8,255 nt of DNA from a bacterium HR36 (GTDB taxonomy: Bacteria; Planctomycetota; Planctomycetia; Gemmatales; HRBIN36): positions 1 to 8,255 of the forward strand of contig BEIM01000139.1 of NCBI GenBank assembly GCA_002898995.1. The letters are read 5' to 3'. The number at the start of each line of letters is the position of its first letter. Position 1 is the stretch's first letter. Positions 1-6,748 of this stretch are shown piece by piece. A program made the position numbers and the translations under genes. The notes beneath the pieces were generated by a model. That model had not been told where the DNA came from. It did not search any database and worked only from the letters and a program-made list of their open reading frames with translations.

Positions 1-827
1 CTGATACCGTGGGGGACATCGGCGGGAGCGACAAGCAGATCTCCGGGCTGCATCGGTTGCTCCCCTTGGGGCACTAGAAATACGCCTTCGCCCTGGAGGA
101 CCAAATACGCTTTATCCTGACCGGCATGGCTATGTAATTGGTGCTCCTGGCCAGGTTCGAAGCAGTTGAGACCGAGTAATAGCCTCGGACTTTGGAATAA
201 AGTAACCTTAGCCATTCTTTGCGCGTGGAATTGCGCATGCTCCGCGGGACGGATGTAGATAGGGCATTGCGCCGCAGGTGTAGAAAGGTTAACGGATTCT
301 CGGTGCTGATGCTGGCAGCCAGGATGCGGAGTAGGCTGGCCCCGAATCAGAGAGACGGCGTGTACTAACTGGGGTAAGATAAGTTTTTCCGCGGCTAATC
401 GCACGGCTGCTGGTGAGCCGGGTAAACTAAACAACAAACGGTCACGCCAAACTCCCGCGACAGCACGGGATAACATCGCAGCAGAACCTATCTCTTGATA
501 ACTCAGCAACCGAAAGAGTTCACCGAAACCATCCAAGCGTTTCTCCAACAATGGGGTAACCACCTCGATAGTTTGGTCGCGCGGTGCGATACCTGTTCCG
601 CCATGGAGCAGAATGACATCTAAGTCTCCGCGGTTGTCCAGGTCTGCGAGAATCTGGCGGATCTGGTCAGGCTCATCGGGCACGATAGTATAGTAAGCAA
701 CTTCGTGCCCAGCCTGGGTGAACAGCTGGCGGAGCGACTGGCCGCTGACATCGGTAGCTTCGGTGCGCGTATCGCTGACCGTGATAATGGCGACACGGAC
801 ATGCATGGGGAAAATATTCGCGCTCAT
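1..827 (-). CDS. MoaB/MogA-family molybdenum cofactor protein fused to a cupin domain (3' end outside window)
   Basis: I translated this from the ATG at 827 and read 275 codons without a stop to the window edge. Residues 9-160 match the MoaB/MogA family, which binds or adenylylates molybdopterin in cytoplasmic Mo-cofactor synthesis. The signs are an N-terminal VAIITVSDTR strand, the HGGTG loop (75-79), APRD (81-84), and SLPGSPAAV (134-142). A His-containing linker (about 165-180) leads to a cupin: GQEHQLHSH (226-234) carries the first-motif histidines H232 and H234, and PADVPHG (268-274) is the second motif with H273. The usual cupin glutamate is not obvious; D238 lies nearby. Plain MoaB is about 160-180 residues, so the cupin is an addition. 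The start lies 21 bases after the ABC ATPase stop, implying co-transcription. A second ATG at 806 (residue 8) is equally possible because neither has a clear ribosome site. Confidence 0.85.
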   Translation of the reverse strand, partial: MSANIFPMHVRVAIITVSDTRTEATDVSGQSLRQLFTQAGHEVAYYTIVPDEPDQIRQILADLDNRGDLDVILLHGGTGIAPRDQTIEVVTPLLEKRLDGFGELFRLLSYQEIGSAAMLSRAVAGVWRDRLLFSLPGSPAAVRLAAEKLILPQLVHAVSLIRGQPTPHPGCQHQHRESVNLSTPAAQCPIYIRPAEHAQFHAQRMAKVTLFQSPRLLLGLNCFEPGQEHQLHSHAGQDKAYLVLQGEGVFLVPQGEQPMQPGDLLVAPADVPHGI

Positions 828-848
828 GGTTACGGCCGGCACGCTGAT

Positions 849-1562
849 TTAGAACTTAGAAGCTAGGGCTTCGCGTTTTTCGACGGCGACGAGCTGACCT
901 TTTTCTAGGTGGACGATCCGCTGCGCGCGTTCGGCTGCGCGCGGATCGTGCGTGACCAGGATAATCGTTTTTTGCAGCGTGTGGTGCAGTTCTTGCAGCA
1001 AGTCGAGGATTTCGCGGGCCGAGCGGGCATCGAGGTCGCCTGTGGGTTCGTCGGCGACAATCAAGGTGGGGTCGGTAACAATGGCACGAGCTATCCCCAC
1101 CCGTTGTTGCTGGCCACCCGAAAGCTGGCCGGGACGGTGTTTCATGCGATCGGCCAAACCGACTAACTCAAGCACTAACTCAACCCGCTCCCGGCGTTCC
1201 GCAGCGCTTAGCGGCAGGAGCAGCAAGGGCAACTCCACATTCTCGTAGGCGGTGAGTACAGGAATGAGGTGATAGAACTGGAAAATAAAGCCAATATTGC
1301 GAGTGCGCCAGCGCGTTAGCTCCGACTCCGACATGGCGGAGATCAGTCGATCGCCGACCCAGACCTCTCCCTCACTGGGTCGGTCTAGGCCGGCGATTAA
1401 GTTTAGCAAAGTCGTCTTCCCCGAGCCGCTAGGTCCCATGATCGCGAGGAATTCGCCCGGGGGAACTTCTAAGCATAAATCCTGCAATACATCAATCCGC
1501 TCCTCCCCGCGGACGAAGTATTTATGGACATGCAGGACACGCAAAATCGGCTGGGTAGCCAT
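849..1562 (-). CDS. ABC transporter ATP-binding protein, LolD/MacB-like
   Basis: This is a complete 237-residue nucleotide-binding subunit, a normal length for the LolD/MacB/FtsE-like class that powers lipoprotein release, macrolide or peptide export, or mechanotransmission. All catalytic motifs are intact: Walker A GPSGSGKTT (43-51), Q-loop glutamine Q95 in FIFQ, signature LSGGQ (147-151), Walker B LIVADE (167-172), the D-loop that follows, and the switch histidine H205 in VTHD. GLDRPSEGEV (58-67) and FYHLIPVLTAYENVELPL (96-113) are characteristic of this class. The protein is soluble and needs a membrane permease, but none lies next to it in the window. The start is 17 bases after the DUF1080 stop and the end is 21 bases before the MoaB-cupin start, so it sits mid-operon. 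The Shine-Dalgarno site is weak (AGGG close to the ATG). The substrate cannot be read from the sequence. Confidence 0.93.
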   Translation of the reverse strand: MATQPILRVLHVHKYFVRGEERIDVLQDLCLEVPPGEFLAIMGPSGSGKTTLLNLIAGLDRPSEGEVWVGDRLISAMSESELTRWRTRNIGFIFQFYHLIPVLTAYENVELPLLLLPLSAAERRERVELVLELVGLADRMKHRPGQLSGGQQQRVGIARAIVTDPTLIVADEPTGDLDARSAREILDLLQELHHTLQKTIILVTHDPRAAERAQRIVHLEKGQLVAVEKREALASKF

Positions 1563-1579
1563 AACCCTAAATAATCCGC

Positions 1580-2581
1580 TCAGTCTAGTTTAGTTTCGAC
1601 GACCCAGATATTGCGATAGCGGACCTGGCCACCGTGGCCTTGCAGGAAAAGCGGACCCGGAGTTTCAGATTCCGGCTGTCCACCCCCTGTCGGGCCTTTC
1701 AATGAAATCTTATCATGGATAAGCACCCCATTATGCCAAACACTCATGACCGCATTAGCGATTTTCTTACCACTGCTGTCAAACCGGGCTGCCCGGAACT
1801 CAACATCATAAGTCTGCCATTGCAAAGGTGGATAGCACATGTTGACGATGGGTGCGAACTGGCCATAGATGCCGCCACACTCGTTATTAGCTCCACGCAA
1901 ACCGAAGCTATCTAAGACCTGGATCTCATACCGGTGCTGGATGTAGACGCCGCTGTTGCTCCGCCCCTGGCCGCGGGCATACGGCATATAAGTCAGGCGA
2001 AATTCTAAGTGCAGCTTATGATCACGGAAGCGCTGTTTGGAAGCAATGTCGTTGCCCACCAGAGCACCGTCGGCAATTTGCACGCGGGTTTTGGGCTCCC
2101 AATTATCGGCCTGGCTACCGTCGAAAAGAACCACGGCGTTAGCAGGGGGTTTCTGGCCGAGGGTTTTGCTCTCGCGGACGATGCGCTTTAACTCAAACGC
2201 GACACCTTCGGCAGTCCTGCCCCTCATTCGGCCGGTCTCGATAGTCGCACTCCACTTGCCATCTTTAGTGGTGATATTGGTAACCCCTGCGGTGTCGCGC
2301 TGGCCGTTAGCCTCGATGCGTTTTGCATAGTCGCCGCCCTCACCCCGCAAGCCCCCGGGTAGGAAATTGACCTGAAATTTACCATCACCCAAAGCGACCA
2401 CCTCAGCGCCCAGGCGTTCTTTGTCAGCCGTATCGCCGAGGTATTCGCCTTGGATCGGGAAATCCGGTCCCGCGTGGGCAGGGTCGGTGGCTACTTTGAC
2501 AGGGCTGGCTTTTTCCTGGGCACACAGCCCTAGCCAGCCGCACAAGCAGACAGCAGCGATGCCCATGAGTAGCGTTCGCAT
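1580..2581 (-). CDS. Secreted DUF1080 (3-keto-disaccharide hydrolase-like) protein
   Basis: This 333-residue protein starts at the ATG at 2581. That start is preferred over an upstream in-frame ATG at 2695 because a full AGGAGG site lies six bases before it and a signal peptide begins directly there. Residues 1-21 (MRTLLMGIAAVCLCGWLGLC) are a basic-plus-hydrophobic export signal. The cysteine is preceded by leucine, so a lipoprotein is possible but not canonical. Residues about 42-135 form an N-terminal beta-rich region (QGEYLGD, ALGDGKFQVNFLPGG). Residues about 150-330 are the DUF1080 lectin-like jelly roll: VVLFDGSQADNWE, LHLEFRLTY, NSGVYIQHRYEIQVLDS and the closing YRNIWV strand. Such proteins are abundant in planctomycetes, and some members of the family hydrolyse 3-keto-glycosides. 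The exact substrate here is unknown. It is the probable first gene of a run with the ABC ATPase and MoaB-cupin genes. Confidence 0.9.
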   Translation of the reverse strand: MRTLLMGIAAVCLCGWLGLCAQEKASPVKVATDPAHAGPDFPIQGEYLGDTADKERLGAEVVALGDGKFQVNFLPGGLRGEGGDYAKRIEANGQRDTAGVTNITTKDGKWSATIETGRMRGRTAEGVAFELKRIVRESKTLGQKPPANAVVLFDGSQADNWEPKTRVQIADGALVGNDIASKQRFRDHKLHLEFRLTYMPYARGQGRSNSGVYIQHRYEIQVLDSFGLRGANNECGGIYGQFAPIVNMCYPPLQWQTYDVEFRAARFDSSGKKIANAVMSVWHNGVLIHDKISLKGPTGGGQPESETPGPLFLQGHGGQVRYRNIWVVETKLD

Positions 2582-2587
2582 GGTGGG

Positions 2588-2593
2588 CCTCCT
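2588..2593 (-). promoter_or_regulatory. Strong Shine-Dalgarno site of the DUF1080 gene
   Basis: The minus strand reads AGGAGG followed by six bases and then the ATG at 2581. This site decides the start: it removes 38 residues of upstream open frame that have no signal-peptide character. Confidence 0.85.
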
Positions 2594-2608
2594 GTTTAGG
2601 GGTGAGCA

Positions 2609-2633
2609 GGTGTATGCCTTTAGTTGGTGTATG
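2609..2633. repeat. Short direct repeat GGTGTATG upstream of the DUF1080 gene
   Basis: GGTGTATG occurs at 2609-2616 and again at 2626-2633, a period of 17 bases (on the coding strand, CATACACC twice). It lies in the 159-base gap between the hydrolase stop and the DUF1080 ribosome site. The position fits a regulator half-site pair, but no binding protein can be named. I saw no convincing -35/-10 pair in this gap. Confidence 0.4.
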
Positions 2634-2740
2634 GCGCGAACCGTAACAATGCAACGGGGAGAAGCACCTGCGGATCTCAGGAGCACGGGCATCACGGAAA
2701 GGCCGAGATCTTGTAAGCTGGTAGCGAGGCAAGGAGAAAC

Positions 2741-3613
2741 CTATTCGACGGCAGCAGGGACACAATTGAGTTTACGCAGGAAGCGCCGCACGCAAGCGGC
2801 CACCTGAGGAGCATGGCTCACGAAAGCGAGATGGCCTGCCTCGGCAATGCGAACGTGTTCGATCCGAGCAATACGTTGTTCCATTTCTCGCAATCCCGCG
2901 GCTGTGGGCAGTATGTCGAGCTGGCCGGTCAGTAGCAGCGCAGGGACACGAATCGCAGGAAGATAGGGTCGCAGATTCATTTCCTCGGCCAAGCGGAACC
3001 GATACGCCATCACGCTTTGGTCGGTCTGCCAGCACTGGCGTGTAACAAATTCGAACAAGACCGGGTCATCACAGCGCTTCCCGAAGAACAGGTTGAAAAA
3101 CTGGTTGACAAAGGGATGATCATTAGGCAGGGAGTAGTCGGAAAGCACAATGGCGGCCACACGTTGCAGCAAACTCGGTGCAAAGGAAACGTCCACGCCC
3201 TGAGCGACTACGGCGGCGAGCCGGGCTGGATAGCGGGCGGCAAATTGCAAAGCGATAATACCACCAAAGGAAACGCCCATAATCACGGGGCACTCCAAAG
3301 CCAGCCGAGCAACGAACTCTGCCAGATCGTCAACTAAATCGGCCAACGTGAAGCGTTGCCGCAACGCAAAGGGAGCAGTTTCGCCGCGGAGTTCATAGGT
3401 CAAGACACGGTAGTCCCTTGCGAGCAAGGCGGCCAGAGGGCTTACCAGGCCCACACCCCCTGCCAGCCCGGGAATCAACACGATAGGCTGGCCCTCGCCC
3501 CAATCGAGATACTCGGCGGTGTAATGACGGAGTACCGCCAGGCCAAAGCGCGGAAGCGGTAAGGAGCGGGCCGGGATTTGGCTGCCGAGCAAGTGAAGGG
3601 TTTTTGCCTGCAT
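2741..3613 (-). CDS. Alpha/beta-fold hydrolase
   Basis: This 290-residue protein starts at the ATG at 3613. That start is chosen over an ATG at 3658 because GGAGGT lies just upstream at the right spacing. The fold is visible in order: beta strand and oxyanion segment PIVLIPGLAGG (43-53), nucleophile elbow GVSFG (113-117) with Ser115, acid LTGQLDILP (228-236) with Asp233, and base EAGHLAFV (258-265) with His261. The triad is complete and the length is typical of the family (270-300). The cap region (about 145-215) is helical. No signal peptide or membrane segment is seen, so it is probably cytoplasmic. Candidate roles include carboxylesterase, lactonase or C-C bond hydrolase, and the sequence does not decide between them. 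It is separated from the permease gene upstream by 379 bases and from the DUF1080 gene downstream by 159 bases, so it may be its own unit. Confidence 0.92.
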   Translation of the reverse strand: MQAKTLHLLGSQIPARSLPLPRFGLAVLRHYTAEYLDWGEGQPIVLIPGLAGGVGLVSPLAALLARDYRVLTYELRGETAPFALRQRFTLADLVDDLAEFVARLALECPVIMGVSFGGIIALQFAARYPARLAAVVAQGVDVSFAPSLLQRVAAIVLSDYSLPNDHPFVNQFFNLFFGKRCDDPVLFEFVTRQCWQTDQSVMAYRFRLAEEMNLRPYLPAIRVPALLLTGQLDILPTAAGLREMEQRIARIEHVRIAEAGHLAFVSHAPQVAACVRRFLRKLNCVPAAVE

Positions 3614-3617
3614 GGTG

Positions 3618-3624
3618 CACCTCC
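3618..3624 (-). promoter_or_regulatory. Shine-Dalgarno site of the alpha/beta hydrolase
   Basis: The minus strand reads GGAGGTG just before CACCATG. It fixes the start at 3613 and excludes the 15-residue upstream extension. Confidence 0.8.
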
Positions 3625-3652
3625 GTGTTGGAGCTTCCTGCGAATTCAGCGA

Positions 3653-3667
3653 TGCCAACGTCTGGCA
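3653..3667. repeat. Perfect dyad TGCCA-N5-TGGCA upstream of the hydrolase gene
   Basis: The sequence TGCCAACGTCTGGCA is a five-base-pair inverted repeat about 40 bases upstream of the hydrolase ATG. A similar dyad occurs at 3792-3808, which makes an operator pair possible. Confidence 0.4.
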
Positions 3668-3791
3668 AGAAATGTGCCGCCACTAAACGACTTTCTCCTG
3701 AGCAGCTTCCGTGCCTATTGCCACGCCAAAGTCATGAGTGACAGCTGCATCGCTCAGAAACGGTAAAATGAGCTAGGGCCGTTAGGCTGCG

Positions 3792-3808
3792 TGCCAACTT
3801 TCGTGGCA
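3792..3808. repeat. Second dyad TGCCA-N7-TGGCA
   Basis: TGCCAACTTTCGTGGCA shares the TGCCAAC left half with the dyad at 3653-3667, but the spacer is two bases longer. It could form a weak hairpin. No T-run follows on either strand, so it is not called a terminator. Confidence 0.35.
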
Positions 3809-3838
3809 AAACTCGGGCGTTCCAAGGTGTCGAATTCT

Positions 3839-3862
3839 CGGCGCTAACACATGCAGGCGCCG
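3839..3862. repeat. GC-rich inverted repeat CGGCGC-N12-GCGCCG
   Basis: This is a perfect six-base-pair stem with a 12-base loop, 130-150 bases beyond the permease stop codon. It could stabilise or help end the permease mRNA. It lacks a T-tract on the minus strand, so a classic intrinsic terminator is not supported. Confidence 0.4.
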
Positions 3863-3992
3863 GGTGACGCAAGATCGTCAGATGGTATGCCTCTCGGAGC
3901 CGCCTTACAAGCACAAAATGGAAAGCTGCCTTAGCGGCGACCACGATGGAACGGCGACCCTAACGGGGGTAAAGAAGCGGTTGGCCTGGTCG

Positions 3993-5813
3993 TCAGGCAT
4001 GGATCAACAGACGCAGATGCGTGCCTTCTGGGAGACGTCGGCCGACTTCCTGGATAACGTCACCTTTCATAGCTTTCCAGAGCGGGCCCCGCTTGCTGGC
4101 ACCGAGGATTAACACGTCTGCACCGTGAGTGAGAGCGGTGTCGACAATCATTTCGCCGACGTCATGTCCCGTCGTGTACACCCAGCGCCAGGGTATGCCT
4201 GCTTCCTTCGCCAGCCTCTCTACTTCGGTAAATAGCCTGCTGGCTTCGGGATCTTCCTTCCAGTCGGTCGAATTCTCTTCTTCCTCAGGCCCCATGGGCA
4301 CCACGGCTACCTGGCGAACAAAGAGGACCCGCAATTCGGCCTGGCGATTTTTCGCCTCTTCGATAGCGAATTGTAGCAAACTGGGGTTACCACCCCGGGC
4401 GGCCACCATGACGATTCCTTTCGGCTCATAGGCGTATTCAGGCTTGGGTGCGGCAGAAGGCGGTGCAGTAGAAGCAGGTGGAGGCCCCTCTGCAGGTGCA
4501 GGTGTAATTGCTTTGCGCAAAGGGCTGGGCAAGCGATCAGTCAATTCGCCACGATGTTGCACAAGCCAGCGAGTGGCCAGGCCAGCTCCTACTACAAAAA
4601 GGGCGAACACCAGTGCTTCCACTTTGGTAGCGGCAATGGTCAGCCAGATGGCCAGCATTAGCGCGGCTAACAGGCCTAGTCCCAAACGCTCGTATCCTCT
4701 AATGTCCTTTTGCCTCGTCAGGGCTGTGGACGACACGTTAATGGCAATCGCGCCGACCACGCCAATGGCGTAAAGGTGCGCCAGTTTTTCCACGTCGGGG
4801 AAGATCCACACCAGGGTTAGAGGAACCAGCGTTGCCACCACCAACGGCAGCATGGGCATGCCGTAGCCGTTGAGTTGCAGAAAAGCTGAAGGCAACTCTT
4901 TATCACGCGCCATCATGAACTGCACACTGACCAGCCCCGACAAGGCCGTATTGGTCGCAGATAATAGCAGGAACGCAAACAGCAGAGAAGCGGCGGCGGC
5001 GAAATACGGATGAACATAATACTCCGCGATCGCCCGCAGCATGGACTCTTTGCGGGCTTCGTACTGCAGTTCGGGATTGCCAGAGCCGAGAAAATCAGCA
5101 GGGATAGCACACATGGCCAGTGTGAGGACGAGGTTGAGGATGGCGATCTCGGCTACCACGGGGAATATGGCTAACCTGGAAGTGCGGGGCACGGGGTGTT
5201 TCATGATCCCCGTCATGTTAGCCACGGCCTCGACGCCTGAAACTGCCAGGATGATGTGGACAAAGCTAATCCAGACCTGTGTAGGATGGCTCGGTAAGCG
5301 ATCAACCCGAGCTTGAGGGAGAAAAGGTACAGCAAAGCTAGCGATGACTAAAGTTAAAAGCACCGTCAGGAGGGCGACCACTAGAGCAAGTGTGCCCGAC
5401 TTGCGAGGGCCGAAAAAGTTGAAGAAACCAATAGCTACTATAGTTGCTATCGACCACCATTCGGGACGGGGCAAATGCAAATAATGGAACGCGTCGAGGG
5501 TAGATATGGCGGCGGTAACAATGTAGTCGGCGCAGAGCATCAAAGCCCCGATTACTGCCAGTAGTCGCGAATGCTCACGGGCGGATGAGTAAACTCCCCC
5601 ACCGTCAGGATGGAGGCGGCAAATGACATAATAAGCCCAAGCGAGCCATACTAGCAAGGCCGACATGGCCAACATAAACCAAAACGAGGCGTGGTGCGTG
5701 TAGTAGAAGCACAAGCCCAGAACGTACAGCCGGCTGGTGCCCCAATCGCCGAAAAGCATCGCGCCCGCTTGGTACCAATCCAGTTCGCGCGGTCGCCGGG
5801 AGCGCAGGATCAT
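3993..5813 (-). CDS. APC-superfamily permease with C-terminal universal stress protein domain
   Basis: This 606-residue protein starts at the ATG at 5813, with GAGG nine bases upstream; the open frame continues 39 more residues but those look non-coding. About 12 membrane helices can be placed at roughly 16-37, 44-66, 84-104, 119-135, 140-165, 180-200, 213-237, 270-300, 319-339, 344-366, 376-396 and 398-418. The pattern is that of amino acid/polyamine/organocation carriers, for example HPDGGGVYSSARE (68-80) after helix 2. A Pro/Ala-rich linker (436-457) joins a USP domain (464-606): GIVMVAARGG, LRVLFV, and the final HGADVLILGASKRG. The USP nucleotide motif G-2x-G-9x-G(S/T) is altered: at 571-585 the second glycine is Lys and the final S/T is Asp. 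The N-terminus is probably cytoplasmic and the USP domain faces the cytoplasm. The substrate is unknown; amino acids are the usual cargo. Confidence 0.88.
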   Translation of the reverse strand: MILRSRRPRELDWYQAGAMLFGDWGTSRLYVLGLCFYYTHHASFWFMLAMSALLVWLAWAYYVICRLHPDGGGVYSSAREHSRLLAVIGALMLCADYIVTAAISTLDAFHYLHLPRPEWWSIATIVAIGFFNFFGPRKSGTLALVVALLTVLLTLVIASFAVPFLPQARVDRLPSHPTQVWISFVHIILAVSGVEAVANMTGIMKHPVPRTSRLAIFPVVAEIAILNLVLTLAMCAIPADFLGSGNPELQYEARKESMLRAIAEYYVHPYFAAAASLLFAFLLLSATNTALSGLVSVQFMMARDKELPSAFLQLNGYGMPMLPLVVATLVPLTLVWIFPDVEKLAHLYAIGVVGAIAINVSSTALTRQKDIRGYERLGLGLLAALMLAIWLTIAATKVEALVFALFVVGAGLATRWLVQHRGELTDRLPSPLRKAITPAPAEGPPPASTAPPSAAPKPEYAYEPKGIVMVAARGGNPSLLQFAIEEAKNRQAELRVLFVRQVAVVPMGPEEEENSTDWKEDPEASRLFTEVERLAKEAGIPWRWVYTTGHDVGEMIVDTALTHGADVLILGASKRGPLWKAMKGDVIQEVGRRLPEGTHLRLLIHA

Positions 5814-5829
5814 GGGGAATAACCTCGGC

Positions 5830-6147
5830 TTACGCTCGCACCTGGGCCATCGGTATGTTGGAAACCCTTGACCTCCAGCTCCAGGTGCATCCCCCAACGG
5901 GAGCCCTCTTTTTCTCCGCGCAACGGGCAAAATAACACCAGGCCAGCTTGCCAGCGGTCTGCGCAGCGTTGAGGTACCGAGGATCGGACCGACCCGCGGC
6001 CACTAGCCACATTGGCTGTTTAGAAGCAGCAGGCCTTAGCCAACTGTCATCCCATTGCGAAGCTGCCGTACAGTCGCGCAAACCCACGACAGCCCGCTGA
6101 ACTTGATGGAAAAAATGCCTGGGCCGAGTGTCCCAATTCTCCGTCAT
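5830..6147 (-). CDS. Small Trp-rich protein of unknown function, possibly frameshifted
   Basis: This 105-residue frame begins at an ATG at 6147 with GAGGA six bases upstream and ends 16 bases before the permease start, so it looks like the first gene of a two-gene unit. It has eight tryptophans, no signal peptide and no recognisable domain. From about 5909 onward the reading changes character: codon choice in the -1 frame (for example MHLELEVKGFQHTDG) looks more natural, and that frame stops with TGA at 5812-5810, overlapping the permease ATG as ATGA. A five-base A run on the coding strand (5909-5913) sits at the switch point. One extra base there would give a protein of 112 residues coupled to the permease. 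It could be a sequencing error, a decayed gene or a true shift. I do not recognise a family. Confidence 0.45.
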   Translation of the reverse strand: MTENWDTRPRHFFHQVQRAVVGLRDCTAASQWDDSWLRPAASKQPMWLVAAGRSDPRYLNAAQTAGKLAWCYFARCAEKKRAPVGGCTWSWRSRVSNIPMAQVRA

Positions 6148-6153
6148 CGTAAT

Positions 6154-6158
6154 TCCTC
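6154..6158 (-). promoter_or_regulatory. Shine-Dalgarno site of the small Trp-rich ORF
   Basis: The minus strand reads GAGGA, six bases before the ATG at 6147. It is the main reason for calling that small frame a gene. Confidence 0.5.
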
Positions 6159-6226
6159 GCAGACGCTTACGGGGTTAGCTGACGGGTTCGGGGCCGAGGC
6201 TACCCCTACCAGCTCCGTGCCGCTAG

Positions 6227-6263
6227 CACTGTGCCTGCCGCCGCATGGCAACGGCAGCCAGTG
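6227..6263. repeat. Imperfect 11-bp inverted repeat
   Basis: CACTG (6227-6231) pairs with CAGTG (6259-6263), and CTGCCG (6235-6240) pairs with CGGCAG (6252-6257). The two stems are separated by a 3/1 internal loop and closed by an 11-base loop. It lies 80-116 bases upstream of the small ORF start, inside its probable 5' leader. No T-run flanks it. Confidence 0.5.
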
Positions 6264-6294
6264 GCATGACGCTGAGGCCACCTGCTGGATTCAC

Positions 6295-6307
6295 CCCGAT
6301 TATCGGG
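6295..6307. repeat. Palindrome CCCGAT-T-ATCGGG
   Basis: This is a perfect six-base dyad around one central base. It lies about 46 bases downstream, on the minus strand, of the candidate TATAAT at 6358-6353, so it could be an operator or an RNA hairpin. Confidence 0.4.
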
Positions 6308-6352
6308 TCCCCCGCTCCGCCACGGTTGCAGCGGATTCAGCGGTCATAGCTC

Positions 6353-6358
6353 ATTATA
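6353..6358 (-). promoter_or_regulatory. Candidate -10 element for the leftward permease unit
   Basis: The minus strand reads GCTATAATG, a perfect TATAAT, about 205 bases upstream of the ATG at 6147. TTGATA (6375-6370) lies upstream but only 11 bases away, and no -35 is seen at 16-18 bases, so only the -10 is supported. Confidence 0.35.
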
Positions 6359-6721
6359 GCCCAGCATCCTATCAACGTTCGAGGCTTTGGCAAGGGAGCG
6401 GACTTGCCGCCATTCCTGCTAGGTGCTAGAATGAATGACGCAGTAACCAGCTGCGCGTCCTCTGCGGTGCTCGTGATACGAGGCACTTTTTGGAGAACCG
6501 ACACCATTTACCCGCATGGGGCCGAGCGTAACATGGCCTGGCGCTCGCACGCCCGCAATTACGCGGGATCCGAAACCCAGGTCTGAGGCCTCTTTATGAA
6601 AGAAGCGGGTTCTCAAAAGGCCAGTACACGGCACACGCGGAGGATTTTTTGTTGGCCTTGCGTAGCCGCCGAGTTGCTTGTCGCGAGTGGACAGGCGAGG
6701 TTACGGCGTCGCAGAACGGGG

Positions 6722-6748
6722 ATGACCGCAAGGCCTTCTGTGTATAAA
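6722..6748 (+). promoter_or_regulatory. Candidate promoter for tRNA-Arg
   Basis: TATAAA (6743-6748) lies 26 bases before the tRNA. ATGACC (6722-6727) is a weak -35 match with a short 15-base spacer. The placement would start the transcript about 20 bases before the mature tRNA, which is plausible. Confidence 0.35.

Larger units (their letters stand above)
3614..3992. other. Non-coding gap between permease stop and hydrolase start, with several dyads
   Basis: No gene is supported here. A 70-codon GTG-initiated minus-strand frame (3944 to 3732) has no ribosome site and no recognisable features. The gap holds three inverted repeats (listed separately) and a direct repeat of CGGCGACC at about 3935-3942 and 3952-3959. 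It should contain the end of the permease transcript and probably the hydrolase promoter. I saw neither a hairpin with a T-run nor a good -35/-10 pair. Confidence 0.6.

Noticed and set aside
909..1593. Plus-strand open frames opposite the ABC ATPase
   Set aside because: They are antisense shadows of a gene with all ABC motifs intact.
3732..3944. A 70-codon minus-strand frame in the gap after the permease gene
   Set aside because: GTG start with no ribosome site, no recognisable domain; codon use is plausible but not enough to call a gene.
5814..5930. N-terminal extension of the permease by 39 residues to an ATG at 5930
   Set aside because: The extension is Arg/Gly/Pro-rich and unlike the family; the ATG at 5813 has GAGG upstream and starts just before the first conserved segment.
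6055..6429. A 124-codon plus-strand frame in the divergent region
   Set aside because: It overlaps the better-supported small minus-strand gene, lacks a ribosome site and has no protein-like pattern.
6404..6634. Short frames on both strands (plus 6404-6586, minus 6634-6419)
   Set aside because: The minus frame has a GTG start without a ribosome site. The plus frame has at best a weak AGGTG before an internal ATG at 6431. Neither shows domain features.
6587..6650. GGCCT/AGGCC stem followed by a T6 run as an intrinsic terminator
   Set aside because: The T-run is over 20 bases beyond the stem, the loop is long, and no gene upstream on the plus strand needs it.
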